From Coenobita brevimanus (taxonomy: Eukaryota > Arthropoda > Malacostraca > Decapoda > Coenobitidae), in the NCBI GenBank assembly GCA_032717465.1, contig CM064748.1:8226807-8290806 (forward strand): 64,000 nt of DNA, given 5' to 3'. Under the pieces are notes generated by a model that had not been told where the DNA came from, did not search any database, and saw only the letters and a list, made by a program, of their open reading frames with translations. Positions 52,254-62,535 of this stretch are shown here, piece after piece (within the stretch, counting starts at the first letter, position 1; the number at the start of each line of letters is the position of its first letter). The position numbers and the translations under genes were made by a program.

Positions 52254-52390
52254 AAGTTCAGGCCCCTTGATCTGCAGCCCAAGAAGACCCATGCCATCTG
52301 ATGCAGCCTGACGGTGGCAGATGAAGCTCCTCACACCTAAGATATCAAGAGGCAAATTTCCCACCCTGCAGAGATGCCGTCAAGGCATAA
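52254..52390 (+). pseudogene. Ribosomal protein L35 last exon, decayed
   Basis: After a good acceptor (TTTTCCACCTACAG) the frame reads KFRPLDLQPKKTHAI, TGA, CSLTVADEAPHT, TAA, DIKRQISHPAE, then shifted DAVKA and TAA. This parallels the RPL35/uL29 C-terminus 'FRPLDLRPKKTRAMRR...KYAVKA'. Two stops and a shift make it non-functional. The acceptor suggests an intron-containing source rather than a processed cDNA copy; no other RPL35 exon was recognised. Confidence 0.8.
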
Positions 52391-52399
52391 ATAAACGCC

Positions 52400-52755
52400 A
52401 TGTACATCATCCACTCACTTGATGTAGTGCTGCCTACTTCTTCCTTAGCCTTTATCATTCTTTTTCTGTGCCTGTCGTCCTCTCTTCCTATTTCTCCCAT
52501 CTCTCTTGTCACTTATTGCTTTTCTTTCCTTTACAGGTGGCTTTACATTGAGTGACAAGCCAAATGGTTTCCTGTAAGCCAAGAAATCATTTACAACGCT
52601 GGGTAGTAACCATATAACCAACTCATACGTGCTCCCTACGTGTCAGCAAGTGGGTTGGTGGAGGGTTAGTGCCCCTCCCCGTAAAACAAATAACTCAAAG
52701 TCAAATGGCCACCCCTTACGGGATTGTGGCGTCTGGCAATAGATGGATAGACAGA
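52400..52755 (+). mobile_element. SINE-A copy with GATA tail
   Basis: Starts TACATCATCCACTCACTTGA, core, end GGATTGTGGCGTCTGGCAAT then AGATGGATAGACAGA. Confidence 0.8.
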
Positions 52756-53700
52756 ATGTTTATTTTTTATCCCCCAGTGAACTGTATTTTATTCCCCCTG
52801 AAGAGTTAGATGATTGCAATTGTGTATGTATGTTAGATAACTGCAACTGTGTGAGAATGTTAGATGTCTGAGCAATTGTGTGAGAATGTCAGTTGACTGC
52901 AGTTGTGTAAGAATGGTGGGGAATGTTTAATTATGTGTGTCTCTTGTAATTTTTTATCCCACAGTGAAAAATAAATTGTCCATAATATGCAACATGTTTT
53001 AGTACCCACAGTCATACCGCAAGCGGCTTTTGCAGACTTAACACATCTCTGTGATTCATTCTCATTGCATCTCAGCATCCTTTTGTATGCACCTAATAAT
53101 GAATACAGTGATGTAGGAGAATACTGAGTTGCAAAAAGGAAGCTAAATCACTAACAAAAAGGAGCTTCAGTGCCACCATACAACTTATAATGTGGCCTCA
53201 TGTAGGTTGTGCCATCCACTCGTGTGATAGTTTTTTTGCTATTTACATCTTACGCTTATAGATTAGTCACTTACAGGAGCAGCCTAGCATGGACTAACCT
53301 ACCTTAAGTTTTCCCTTCATATGCTTTTTGTTTTTCCAATTTCTTGCAGTTATCCTTTCATGTTTTTTGTTTATATTTTGTTCAGCCAGGCTTCTGCAGT
53401 TAAACTTGCATGTTCGTGGTTACGTTCTTTGTTCTTGCAGGTTTTTGTAGCTACACTTTCATGTTCTTTATGTCCTGTGTTTCTGTCAGTGTTATATTGT
53501 GTGTTTATGTGCATTCTTCTGCCTATCTTATACTGTTGTGTTCTTTATGTGCTTTGCTCTGTGTTTTTGTCTGCCAGCCTTCTTCAGTTATCCTCAGCTA
53601 TGTTCTTCTCTTGACTCAGTGCTTAGCCAGAGTTTTAAATCATGGCATACACTCTATTCAGTTAAGGCAGCTCCCTAACACCTCCTCCCAAGCATTTCAA
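52756..53700. other. No gene seen; T-rich repeats at 53.3-53.6 kb
   Basis: Loose repeats of TTCTTGCAGTTATCC and CATGTTCTTTATG occur at 53330-53600. The long hydrophobic ORFs here (for example from 53410) arise from T-rich composition. Confidence 0.4.
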
Positions 53701-54665
53701 TTTTTCTCTTCCTCCTCTTTCTCTTCCAAGTCCTCCTCTTCCTGTTCTTCTTTTTCTTCCAGTTCCTCTTCTCTTTCCTCTTCCTCATTTTCTTCTTCTT
53801 TTCTTTCATATCTCCTTTTTCCTCTTCCTCTTTCTGTACCTCCCTTTCCTCTTCTCTCTTGTCATCATGTTCTTCCTCTTGTCCTTTCTTTTCTTCTCCC
53901 TCTTCTTGTTCCTCTTTCCCTTTCCCCTCTTCATTCTCCTCCTCTTCCTCCTTTTTCAGTTCATCCTTTTCTTTTTCCTTTTCCTCTTTTCATCCTCCTC
54001 TTCTCTTGTTCTTCCTGTTCCTTCTCATCCTCTTTTCCCTCTTCTTCCTCTTCCTCTTCCCTTCTTCCTCTTCCCATTTTTCTTCTTCCCATTCTTCCTC
54101 TATTCCCTCTTCTTCATGTGCCTTTTCTCCTTCCCTCCTTTGTCTTCCTCTTCCCCTTCTTCCTATACCTCTTCCTCCTCTTCCTCATTCTTTCTCCTCT
54201 TCCTCTTTCTCTTGTCCTTACCCATCCTTCCTCCTCTGCCTCCTCCTCCTCCTCCTCCTCTTCTTTCTCCTCCTCTTCTTCTTTCTCCTCTTCCTCTTCT
54301 TCCTCCTTCCTCTTCTTTCTTTCTTTTTTCATTTTTTATTTTCGTCTTTCTACTTTCTTCTGTTTTATTCTTTCTCCTTTCTTTGATTTCCTCTTTCTCC
54401 TTTCTTCTATTTTCTCATTTTTCTTCTTTCCCCCTTCCTCTTTCTTTTCTCTTCTTTGTCTCATTTCTTTGTTCTTTCTCCTTTCTTCCAGTTCTTTCCT
54501 CCATTTCCTTTTTCTCCTTCCATTTCCTTTTTCTCCTTTCTTCCATGACTTCTTCTCCTACTTTCTTTCTCATTATTTTCGTCATTTCTTCCATTTCTTT
54601 CTTCCTCCTCTCTTCTTTCATTCCCCCTTCTTCTTTATCTCTCATTTCTTCTTTCTTGAATGATG
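53700..54665. repeat. (CTT/CCT)n polypyrimidine tract, ~960 bp
   Basis: Strand-asymmetric pyrimidine tract (TCCTCTTCC, TTCTCCT). Open frames of up to 400 codons on + and Glu/Lys/Arg-rich frames on - are artefacts. Such tracts may form triplex DNA, inferred from composition only. Confidence 0.92.
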
Positions 54666-55329
54666 TACAAACTTTTGTATGAATGAGTTTAAAGGTCTGC
54701 AACGTAAACATTGCCGTAACGAGTATAATTATGAATGGAACAACGTAAACAAAGGGTGAGAAAACATGAATGAACGACAAGAAAATCTCTTCATTTGTAG
54801 CCTAATCATTTCAGTCTCACGTTTAACTCATCTCAGAAGCGTTTATATATGTCCTACCACATCATTACACACTGCAGAAGCATTAAGGTACAGTAATCAA
54901 GCGGAAATATGTTAAAATATGAACTTTGAGAATGTGTGTTTTGAATGGACCGCTCGTCAACTCGTATTCCCATATGGTTCTATTTGCATGCTTGTTGATT
55001 CTGGAAGAGCTAGTATATTTGAACTTCTGGACAAAAAAAGGGCATACTAGCGTGGTTGAGCATTATGTTATAGAAAAACTAGTATAATCACCTCTCTCAG
55101 TACATCTGATTAGCACTGAAATAATTCCAAATAATTATATTACTAGAAATGTCTGGTAACTTTTCGGGCTCGCTAACGTCGATGGTTCAATCCGAGTTGA
55201 TTTTTTTTTTAGGCATTTTTTTTTAGATACAGTGGCGTGACATTGCACAAAACTCCTGACCTACTGCTGACAGTAAATGCTGGCTATATATTACAGGCTA
55301 TAAGGGATACATAACTGCCTTTCTCGCTG
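54666..55329. other. No gene seen
   Basis: AT-rich, apparently unique; small T runs near 55200. Confidence 0.4.
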
Positions 55330-57144
55330 AAGAAATAATAGCACAGCTGGGGCGGATGTCCAGGCCTTACGAGCCCTACGTCAATCAGCTATAGATGCCG
55401 CTGCAGGGTGGGCCACGAATCATGGCTTTAAATAATTCTCCCCCACGAAATCCTGTGCTATAACTTTTACTAGCCGTCATTCAATCCCTCAACCCCCTCT
55501 TACACTGTATGGTACTCCCCTGCCATATCGATTATCAGCCCCTTTCCTTTGCCATATCCTTGATTCTCGACTGACTTGGTCCCCGCATCTCACTTCCATT
55601 AAGACCTCTGCTTCCCTCAGACTTCGGTTATTACAAACTCTCAGCCATATGTCCTGGGGTGCAGACCGTACATCTCTGCTCCGGTTCCATACTGTCTTAG
55701 TTTTGTCGAAGATTGATTATGGCTGTCAGGTTTATGCATCTGCCTCCCTTCGGCGCCTAGATTCTGTTCACCATGGGTTACGTCTGGCGTTGGGTGCTTT
55801 TCGCTCCACCCCGGCTACGAGCCTACTGTATATGTCGAGTCGGGTATGTCCACTCTATCCTCCAGACGTGACAAGTTGACTCTCCGTTACCACATTCTCC
55901 TTCTTCAACACCCATCTGCAGGTTTCCCTTCCTCCGTTACGCACCTCTCCCCTCCTTTTCCGCCCTCGTTAGCTTCATCTTTTCCTTGTAGGGTCTCCAA
56001 TTTATTTCCATCCCCTTTTTTCCCTGCTATTTCAGTTCTCCCTCTGCGAGATTCTATGTTCCCGCCTTGGCTTCTTCCTCGCCCTACTGTCTGTGATGTC
56101 CTGCTCTCTTGTCCAAAGTCCTGTTCCACCCCACAGGAACTCTATCATCTTTTTATGGACCATATGCATTGTCACTCCTCAGCGACCCCAGTGTACACAG
56201 ACGGCTCTAAGTCTTCTGTGGGCTCGGGTTTTGCTGCTCTTTTCCCAGACCATACCTATCAGATCCGCCTTCCACCAGTCGCAAGTATTTTCACTGCTGA
56301 ATTGCTGGCCATTTTACTGGCCCTTCGTGTTATATACCAATCAAGGTTACACACTTTTGTTATTTTCACAGATTCACTTAGTGCACTACATGGTATTCAG
56401 TCTATCCCTGCCAGCAACCCGCTAGTGCTGAAGATACAGGAATGGCTGTTCCTCATTAACATCAGATTGAAGTCTGTCTCCTGTTGGGTCCCAAGCCATG
56501 TTGGAATACCGAGTAGTGAGAGGGTTGACTGCCTAACACGTGCAGCTGTCACCTCTTGCTCTGTCACACCTCATCCTATCCCGGCAACTGATTATTTCCC
56601 GATTGTTACCCGTCTCCTTGGCCAGCGGTGACAAGCAAAATGGACGTCTACAACTGATAAACTCCGCGCCATCAAACGTACTGTCACTCACTGGCAGTCG
56701 TCCTCCCATTGCAACAGGCGTTGGGAAACAGCCCTAGCCCGTCTGCGCCTTGGCCACACGCGGATCACACATGGCTTTCTAATGTCACGAGGCACTCCTC
56801 CGAACTGTCAATGTTTTCAGGCCCTACTCACGGTCCACCATCTTTTGCTTGACTGCCCTTCGTTCCACGTCGTGCGCAGACGGACTCTCCCGTTCCTTTA
56901 CTCCCTTGGACGTGCCCCTACCTTAGCCGATCTTCTTGGTGAATCCCCTGTGTTTTACATCACACACCTCATGCGCTTCCTATCTCAAACCCGTATCTTG
57001 CCTCACATTTAGTGTCTTCCCCGCCTTCCCCTCTACCCTTATTCCACCATAGCATACTCGTCATTTTTATGCAGCGGTTTTAGTGCCATATACTCCTCTT
57101 GGGCTTGGTGCCAGTCCTTATTACTTACTTACTGTCAACTACAA

Positions 57145-57183
<39 letters not shown>

Positions 57184-57215
57184 ACCACCACCACCACCAC
57201 CACCACCACCACCAG
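55330..57215 (+). mobile_element. I-like LINE 3' half with RNase H
   Basis: 5'-truncated within the RT, running through thumb, RNase H and a C-terminal Cys-His knuckle. It ends in AACTACAACTACACACACAC then (CA)n(CAC)n, which may be its tail. The RNase H domain places it in the I group of non-LTR elements by established family definitions. Confidence 0.85.
55370..57012 (+). pseudogene. I-like LINE ORF2: RT thumb, RNase H, zinc knuckle
   Basis: RT remnant: AIDAAAGWATNHGFK, RFHTVLVLSKIDYGCQVYAS. A two-base insertion in a TAT run near 55835 shifts frame (YVESGMSTLSSRRD expected). The 261-codon frame 55846-56631 carries RNase H with all four acidic residues: VYTDGSKS (D119), FTAELLAI (E152), IFTDSLSAL (D176), SERVDCLT (D228). 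TGA at 56629 closes it. The same frame resumes with HCNRRWETALARLRLGHTR, and a C-x-C-x8-H-x4-C motif (CQCFQALLTVHHLLLDC), ending RILPHI. Confidence 0.87.
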
Positions 57216-57489
57216 CTCTTCGTACTGCCACCACCGCCAACACAAGCCTAAACACCCGAGTAATTAACACGTGTCCCAGCCCCGGTTTCACGTCATTAGC
57301 CAACAGCAAAAATCACACGATCAGACAATTACTGGCCAAACCTTAAAGAGAGAGAGAGAGAGAAAGAGAGAAAGAGAACAATCTGTAGGACCTGAGATGG
57401 AAAGCTATGGGTTAGAATTGCTCGCTGCCGCAACTTGAACCTAGCTGTAATTCTGAGTCCTGTAGTGTCATCACCTTTTTTGTAAATAA

Positions 57490-57905
57490 CAGAAGAGATG
57501 TGGATGTGATAGGAAGCGTTATGAGGAACACACTGAGGTGGTTTGGCCATGTGGAGAGGATGGAGGGTGAAAGACTGACGAAGAGAGTGTATGTGAGTGG
57601 GATGGATGGGGAGGCCGAGGATGAGATGGGGGGATGGAGGAGAGAGGTATGAGACACGGGGTGAAAGCTTGGAGTATGGAGGGTGAGAGACTAACTAGGA
57701 GTATATGTGAGTGAGATGGAGGGGGGAGAGGGAGGGGGAGACCAAAGAAGAGATGGAGGGATGGAGTAGAGAGGTACATAAACGGGGGGGTGTAAAAAGG
57801 GGGGAGGGTAGCGACATGGCAGGGGACAGGGTGACATAGAGACGATTTGTTTGTGGCCACTCCTTACGCAAATGAAGGCGTCTGACTATAGATGGATATA
57901 TAGAT
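57490..57905 (+). mobile_element. RTE family 1 with duplicated C-terminal block
   Basis: AGATGTGGATGTGATAGGAA, GGTTTGGCCATGTGGAGAGG, then after 57660 a second partial GGTGAGAGACTAACTAGGAG copy, TTTGTTTGTGGCCACTCCTT, GGCGTCTGACTATAGATGGA. Confidence 0.75.
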
Positions 57906-58159
57906 AGGAATAATACTAAAGGTAAACATTAATCAGCATAATAAAAACAAGTATTTTATCTCGACCTAGAGAAGCTTCGAATCCCGTCAGTCACCCTCTA
58001 ACCGTGAGAGGGGAAGGACGCTCGAGCTGTGTGTCTATTCTCAGTGTTGATAGTGTTTCAACAGCTTGCCCATCTTGCCGAGATGAACAAAGGTGAGGCA
58101 GGATATTGTTCATCAGTTCTTTGATACTGCCTGTTCTTTCAGTTGAACCATCTATCATT

Positions 58160-58505
58160 CTACAGTATTGCCACACGCCTTAATTACGTAAGGGGAGGCC
58201 ACAACCTAATCGCCTCCTTGTCGATCTGTCCCCCACCAGTTCACTGCCCTGCTCCCAGCTCACACCGCCCTCTCTCATATACCTCTCCACTCTATCCTTC
58301 CATCTCATCCTTGGCCTCGCCCTCCATCTCCGCCCCTCCACCACACATACACTCTTCTCGTCAGTCTCACTCTCTCCATCCTCTCCACATGGCCAAACCA
58401 CCTTAATGTGTTTCTCCTAACCAATCTTTATTCGTGTGAAAAGTGGTGTGGAAATAAGTTATCTGAGAGGAATGTGGAGCTACGTGGAGAGACAGACAGG
58501 CTGAC
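58160..58505 (-). mobile_element. RTE family 1 fragments
   Basis: 58160-58425: ATTGCCACACGCCTTAATTA to CATGGCCAAACCACCTTAAT in antisense, without GATA tail. 58465-58500 repeats AATGTGGAGCTACGTGGAGA in sense, a second tiny piece. Confidence 0.65.
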
Positions 58506-58625
58506 AGGGTTGCCGCACCGTGGAAATCGTCTGCTAATGTGGAAAAACAAATAAGCGACGGACATGCAGTTCCGGTCTAGCAGCCGTAGGAGGATCACTG
58601 CCGGCTTAGTGAGACCTTCCCAGCT

Positions 58626-59768
58626 ATGCCCGACCAGCGATCTACTGCCACCGCCTACGACCCGTTGAGGGGGGCATCCAGCAGTAGTTCTAGGCCGCCG
58701 GGAGTCACGAAGATCACAGGTGCGGTGGTGTGGTTCAACGTGAAGTCTGGGTACGGCTTCATCAAGCGCCGGGACACCGGTGCTGATGTTTTCGTGCACA
58801 GACTCCGGATCGTTGCACCTAACCCCCGACACTTTCGGCGCTCTCTTGGCGAGGGTGAGGCTGTGGAGTTTCGGCTCCGTCAGTCACCCAAGGGTCCCGA
58901 GGCCACGGATGTCACTGGGCCGGGAGGTGCTGCTGTGCAGGGCTCTGCCCATGCATGGCGGCGCCCCACGGCCCAGAGACGCCAGTCTCGTGATCCTGGG
59001 TGTTCTGGGGAGACTAATCTCCTGGTCTCGATGTGCGTCACTACGGCACAGGCTTTTTGTGGGGGTGACAAGGCTCTGTTGCACGTTCTCCTCCCTCAGA
59101 TCTTTGAGGAGAACGGGCTACCAAGACTTGTCATCCCCCAGAGCTTTGTCGGAGACGTACATTCAGCCCCTCGTCCAGATCGTCGTCCCCGGCGGCCTCC
59201 TGCGCAGCCCAAGTCCCGGCCACCTCCACCTCGGCCCCGCTGCACACCGCGCAAACGGCTGTGCCTGGACGGACCCCTCAACAGGGCGACTGGCTCGTCT
59301 GTCTCTCCCCCTACCGACCCGGCACCGATCACGGCCATGGAGCTTGACACCATCACCACCGTTGCTGAGATCCACTCCTTGCCGTCTGCAGCCGAGGGGG
59401 AAAGGGCTGCCGTCCCCGTTTCGCCCGACCACCGCGACGTCGAAGGCCCTTCCCCCCCCCCCACCATTTCTCCACCTGCTGCTGAGGGAGTGGATCTCAC
59501 AACTTCCGCCACCGATCCGCCGCCTGCAAGCCCCTCACCTGCCCTTGTTCTGCCATCCTCTGCTGAGTCCGACGACGCTGCGTGTACTCGTGAGCTCCTC
59601 GCCGCCAGGCTCGAACGCGGCATAACTCTAGCTCTTAGCCGGGTCCTTCAAGACTCCCCAGTAGGCGTTCCACCTCGCCTTAGGGACTCGGGGGAGCTAG
59701 AGTTGTACGAGGATATAGATCGCGACTCCGAGTACACCGACATCTCGGACTCTGATGGGCAGACTTGA
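58626..59768 (+). CDS. Cold-shock-domain protein, intronless, 380 aa
   Basis: Residues about 27-105 are a cold-shock (Y-box type) domain: VTKITGAVVWFNVKSGYGFI with RNP1 KSGYGFIKR (40-48), RNP2 DVFVH (54-58), and the Y-box style NPRHFRRSLGEGEAVEF and EATDVTGPGG. This fold binds single-stranded RNA/DNA. Residues 130-180 contain an unrecognised block (TNLLVSMCVTTAQAF, EENGLPRLVIPQSF). Residues 180-225 are Pro/Arg-rich and basic. A Pro/Ser/Thr region follows, then an acidic end (ELYEDIDRDSEYTDISDSDG). ATG at 58626 is the first in the unit. It could be a retrogene of a Y-box factor or ORF1 of a non-LTR element. No membrane or signal segments. Confidence 0.85.
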   Translation: MPDQRSTATAYDPLRGASSSSSRPPGVTKITGAVVWFNVKSGYGFIKRRDTGADVFVHRLRIVAPNPRHFRRSLGEGEAVEFRLRQSPKGPEATDVTGPGGAAVQGSAHAWRRPTAQRRQSRDPGCSGETNLLVSMCVTTAQAFCGGDKALLHVLLPQIFEENGLPRLVIPQSFVGDVHSAPRPDRRPRRPPAQPKSRPPPPRPRCTPRKRLCLDGPLNRATGSSVSPPTDPAPITAMELDTITTVAEIHSLPSAAEGERAAVPVSPDHRDVEGPSPPPTISPPAAEGVDLTTSATDPPPASPSPALVLPSSAESDDAACTRELLAARLERGITLALSRVLQDSPVGVPPRLRDSGELELYEDIDRDSEYTDISDSDGQT

Positions 59769-59812
59769 GGTGCTTTTTTTTGCCCAGCCGTTTTTCACCA
59801 CTGACCATCGCA

Positions 59813-59898
59813 CCTTCCCCTGCCCCTGCCGCCTTCCCCTGCCCCTGCCGCCTTCCCCTGCCCCTGCCGCCTTCCCCTGCCTCTGCCGCCTTCCCCTC
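59813..59898 (+). repeat. 19-bp tandem repeat in the retroposed unit's 3' region
   Basis: Four and a half units of CCTTCCCCTGCCCCTGCCG; copy 4 has one change. Confidence 0.95.
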
Positions 59899-60064
59899 GT
59901 CCTTCCGCCTGCTGTTCCCGCTTTGCTCTGAATCGAGAGCTTGATTCCGCCATTTCCCTGACGGGCTCTCTGTCTGCCCGTGCCCCTACATGTGCAGGGC
60001 GAATATCAACACACACACACACACGACGGACATGCACGTGGGAAAAATTACACGCTACTCATTT

Positions 60065-60425
60065 ACAGAGCCGAGGAGAGGAGGGGGGGGAGGGGCAGCT
60101 GGGGATAATGCCATAGCCCGCGCCCTCCAAGATAGTGTTAAGGTGGGAAGGAGAGGCAGAGAGGGAGGGAAGGAGAGGCAGAGAGGGTGGAAAGGAGAGG
60201 CAGAGAGGGAGGGAAGGAGAGGCAGAGAGGGTGGAAAGGAGAGGCAGAGAGGGAGGGAAGGAGAGGCAGAGAGGGTGGGAAGGAGAGGGAGAGAGGGAGG
60301 GAAGGAGAGGCAGAGAGGGTGGGAAGGAGAGGGAGAGAGGGAGAGGGGAGGAGAGATTGAGATGGAGGGATGAGGGAGGGAGGGAGGGATGTGAGGCAGG
60401 AGGGAGGAGAGAGAAGAGGGAGGGA
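60065..60425. repeat. Purine-rich minisatellite (~22 bp)
   Basis: Units close to GGAGAGGCAGAGAGGG plus AGGGAA or TGGAAA alternate for about 250 bp, with purine-rich flanks. Arg/Glu/Gly-rich and Leu/Ser/Pro-rich ORFs on the two strands are artefacts. Confidence 0.92.
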
Positions 60426-60715
60426 GTACAAAGGAATACAAAGAACAGCAAACAGCAACAGACTTTATGATCCTTTCGAGGCTTTTTGTTACAGAGTAGA
60501 CTATGACTACGAGATCTAATTCTAAATGCTGAAGGATAAGGAGTGTAAAGCAAGGAGGAGGAAACTACAACATAGCGTAGTTCACTGTATGACACATTGG
60601 GTTCTAAAGCAAATATATAAAATCAAGTAGGAATAGTTATATGTAAACACAGTAAAACAAAGCTGTGCATAACACTTAGCGTACAGAGTTGTGTATTACT
60701 GTATCTTTAAGCCAT

Positions 60716-60962
60716 ATTGGACATGTGGAGAGAATGGAGAATGAAAGACTGACTAAGAGGGTGTATGTAAGTGAAGTGGAGGGAGGGAGAGGGAGGGGGA
60801 GACCAAGGATGAGATGGAGGGATGGAGTTGAGAGGTAAATGAGAGGGGGGTGTGAGCTGGGAGCAGGGCAATGAAATGGCGGGGGACAGGGCGACATGGA
60901 GGCGATTTGTTTGCGGCCACCTCTTGCGGGATTAAGGCGTCTGGCAATAGATAGATAGATAG
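60716..60962 (+). mobile_element. RTE-like family 1, 3' fragment
   Basis: GGACATGTGGAGAGAATGGA to GGCGTCTGGCAATAGATAGA; GRGRPRMRWRDGVER-type codons and GATA tail kept. Confidence 0.85.
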
Positions 60963-61179
60963 ACAGGGATGTGAAGAACCGCTCACCCTCCATCTTCTTA
61001 TGTAACAACTTCCTATAGACTAATCAATCCATCAGAAATGCATCTACATAAACAAACACATACTAAATAGTTTTCCTCGCTGTCTTTACATATACTATAA
61101 TTTCCTTGTATTTATTATCGTTGTTTTATAGAAGGAGGGGAAGGTGGTATATCTCACTAGGATCCTTTGGGCAGTCCTT

Positions 61180-61390
61180 CATTCAAGCAACAGGTCAACT
61201 CTGGAACTGTCTCCCTCTGCCTGTATTTCCTACTTCCTATGATCTCCAGTCTTTCAGACGCAGTGTGTCCAGGCGTCTCGAAATAAACGGATCTTGAATT
61301 TGGCTCTCCTTTGTATTGTTATTTTTTTTTTTCTTTGAAGGAACGGTTTCCCGGCTCCTGGCCTTTGGTTCCTTCTTCCTTGCATAAAAA
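61180..61390 (+). mobile_element. LINE-G 3' end with A-rich tail
   Basis: ATTCAAGCAACAGGTCAACT; coding GQLWNCLPLPVFPTSYDLQS, FRRSVSRRLEINGS; 3' end CTTCCTTGCATAAAAAAAG. The best-preserved LINE-G end in the window; the peptide is the 'W-N-x-L-P' C-terminus common to jockey/CR1-type RTs. Confidence 0.75.
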
Positions 61391-61395
61391 AAGAA

Positions 61396-61765
61396 ATGAA
61401 AGGAGCATGTGGAGTTACATGGAGAGACAGACTGACAAATGAGGAAGTGAAGGAGCGTTGTGGTGTGGATGTGGATGTGATAGGAAGCGTTAGGAGAAAC
61501 ACACTGAGGTGGTTTGGCCATGTGGAGAGGATGGAGAGTGAGAGACTGACGAGGAGAGTGTATATGAGTGAAGTGGAGTGGGAGAGAGGGAGGGGGAGGC
61601 CAAGGATGAGATGAGGGGATGGAGTGGAGAGGTATATGGGAGAGGGGGATGTGAGCTGGGAGCAGGGCAGTGAAATGGCGGGGACAGGACGACATGGAGG
61701 CGATTTGTTTATGGCCACTCCTTGCAGGATTGAGGCGTCTGGCAATAGATAGATAGATAGACAGT
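61396..61765 (+). mobile_element. RTE-like family 1, 3' end, longer copy
   Basis: Starts MKGACGVTWRDRLTNEEVKE, VGSVRRNTLRWFGHVERME-like, GRGRPRMR, untranslated end GGCGTCTGGCAATAGATAGA. Joins the stacked-tail array directly. Confidence 0.87.
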
Positions 61766-62110
61766 TATTCGTCCTATCTATCTATCGCCAGTCTCCAGAA
61801 TCCCGTATCTATCCATCTATCTGTCTATCTATCGCCAGACGCCATAATTCATTACCTATCAGTCTATCGCCAGACGCCATAATCCCGTATCTATCCATCT
61901 ATCTATCTATCTATTTATCACCAGACGCCAAAATCCCCTATCTATCCATCTGTCTATCTATCGCCAGACGCCATAATCCCATATCTATCTATATATCTAT
62001 CTATCGCCAGACGGTATAATCCCTCATCTATCTATATATTTATCTATCTATATATCGCCAGACGCCATAATTCCGTATCTATCTATCTATCTATCGCCAG
62101 ACGCCATAAT
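61766..62110 (-). repeat. Array of eight stacked SINE-A/RTE 3' tails
   Basis: Eight successive units each made of (TATC)n followed by GCCAGACGCCATAATCCC (variants with CCAGTCTCCAGAAT, CCAGACGGTATAAT). Unit length varies from about 31 to 51 bp because the tetranucleotide part varies. The last unit is the true end of the SINE-A copy at 62.1-62.5 kb. Confidence 0.9.
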
Positions 62111-62535
62111 CCGGCAAGGGGTGGGGGTTTGTCTTTGAGTTAGTTGTTTTACGGGGAGGGGCACTAACCCTCCGCCAACCCACTTGTTGACACTTAAGGA
62201 ACACGTATGGGTTGGTTATATGGTTACCACCCAGCGTTGTAAATGGTTTCCTGGCTTACAGGAAACCATTAGGCTTGTCACTCAATGTAAAGCCACCTGA
62301 AAAGGAAAGAGGAGTAACAAAAAGTGACAGGAAGGATGGGAGAAATAAGAAGAGAGGAGGACAGACACAGAAAAAGAATGATAAAGGTGAAGGAAGAAGT
62401 AGGCAGCACTACATCAAGTGAGTGGATGCTGGTGAGAAATAGAAAGAGAGGAGAGCAGACACAGAAAAAGAATGATAGAGGTAAAGGAAGAAGTAGGCAG
62501 TACTACATCAAGTGAGTGGATGATGGTCGCCACCT
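62100..62535 (-). mobile_element. SINE-A copy with duplicated head
   Basis: GCCATAATCCGGCAAGGGGT, GGGTTGGTTATATGGTTACC, AAAGCCACCTGAAAAGGAAA, then two successive heads (AAGAATGATAAAGGTGAAGG and AAGAATGATAGAGGTAAAGG), each ending ATCAAGTGAGTGGATG. Confidence 0.8.

Larger units (their letters stand above)
58556..60036 (+). mobile_element. Retroposed GC-rich unit with 13-bp duplication
   Basis: CGACGGACATGCA occurs at 58556-58568 and 60024-60036. Between them are 1455 bp with much higher GC than either flank: a 57-bp leader, a 380-codon ORF, a 19-bp tandem repeat, and a 3' end GAATATCAACACACACACAC that abuts the right repeat. A perfect duplication, a simple-repeat 3' end and an intact ORF are the marks of target-primed retroposition and of youth. 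There is no reverse transcriptase, so it would be moved in trans. Confidence 0.8.

Noticed and set aside
53410..54663. 417-codon ORF, longest in the window
   Set aside because: T-rich then (CTT/CCT)n sequence; Ser/Leu/Phe-only composition, no domain, overlapping ORFs in other frames.
58780..59625. Alternative 281-codon + frame and minus-strand ORFs over the cold-shock gene
   Set aside because: Shadows in GC-rich DNA; only the 58626-59768 frame holds a recognisable domain.
60059..60595. Repetitive ORFs of 106-178 codons on both strands
   Set aside because: A purine-rich minisatellite; the protein repeat simply mirrors the DNA unit.
61766..62110. CRISPR-like array (regular repeats with spacers)
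   Set aside because: The 'spacers' are (TATC)n of varying length and the repeated part is a retroelement 3' end; this is animal DNA.
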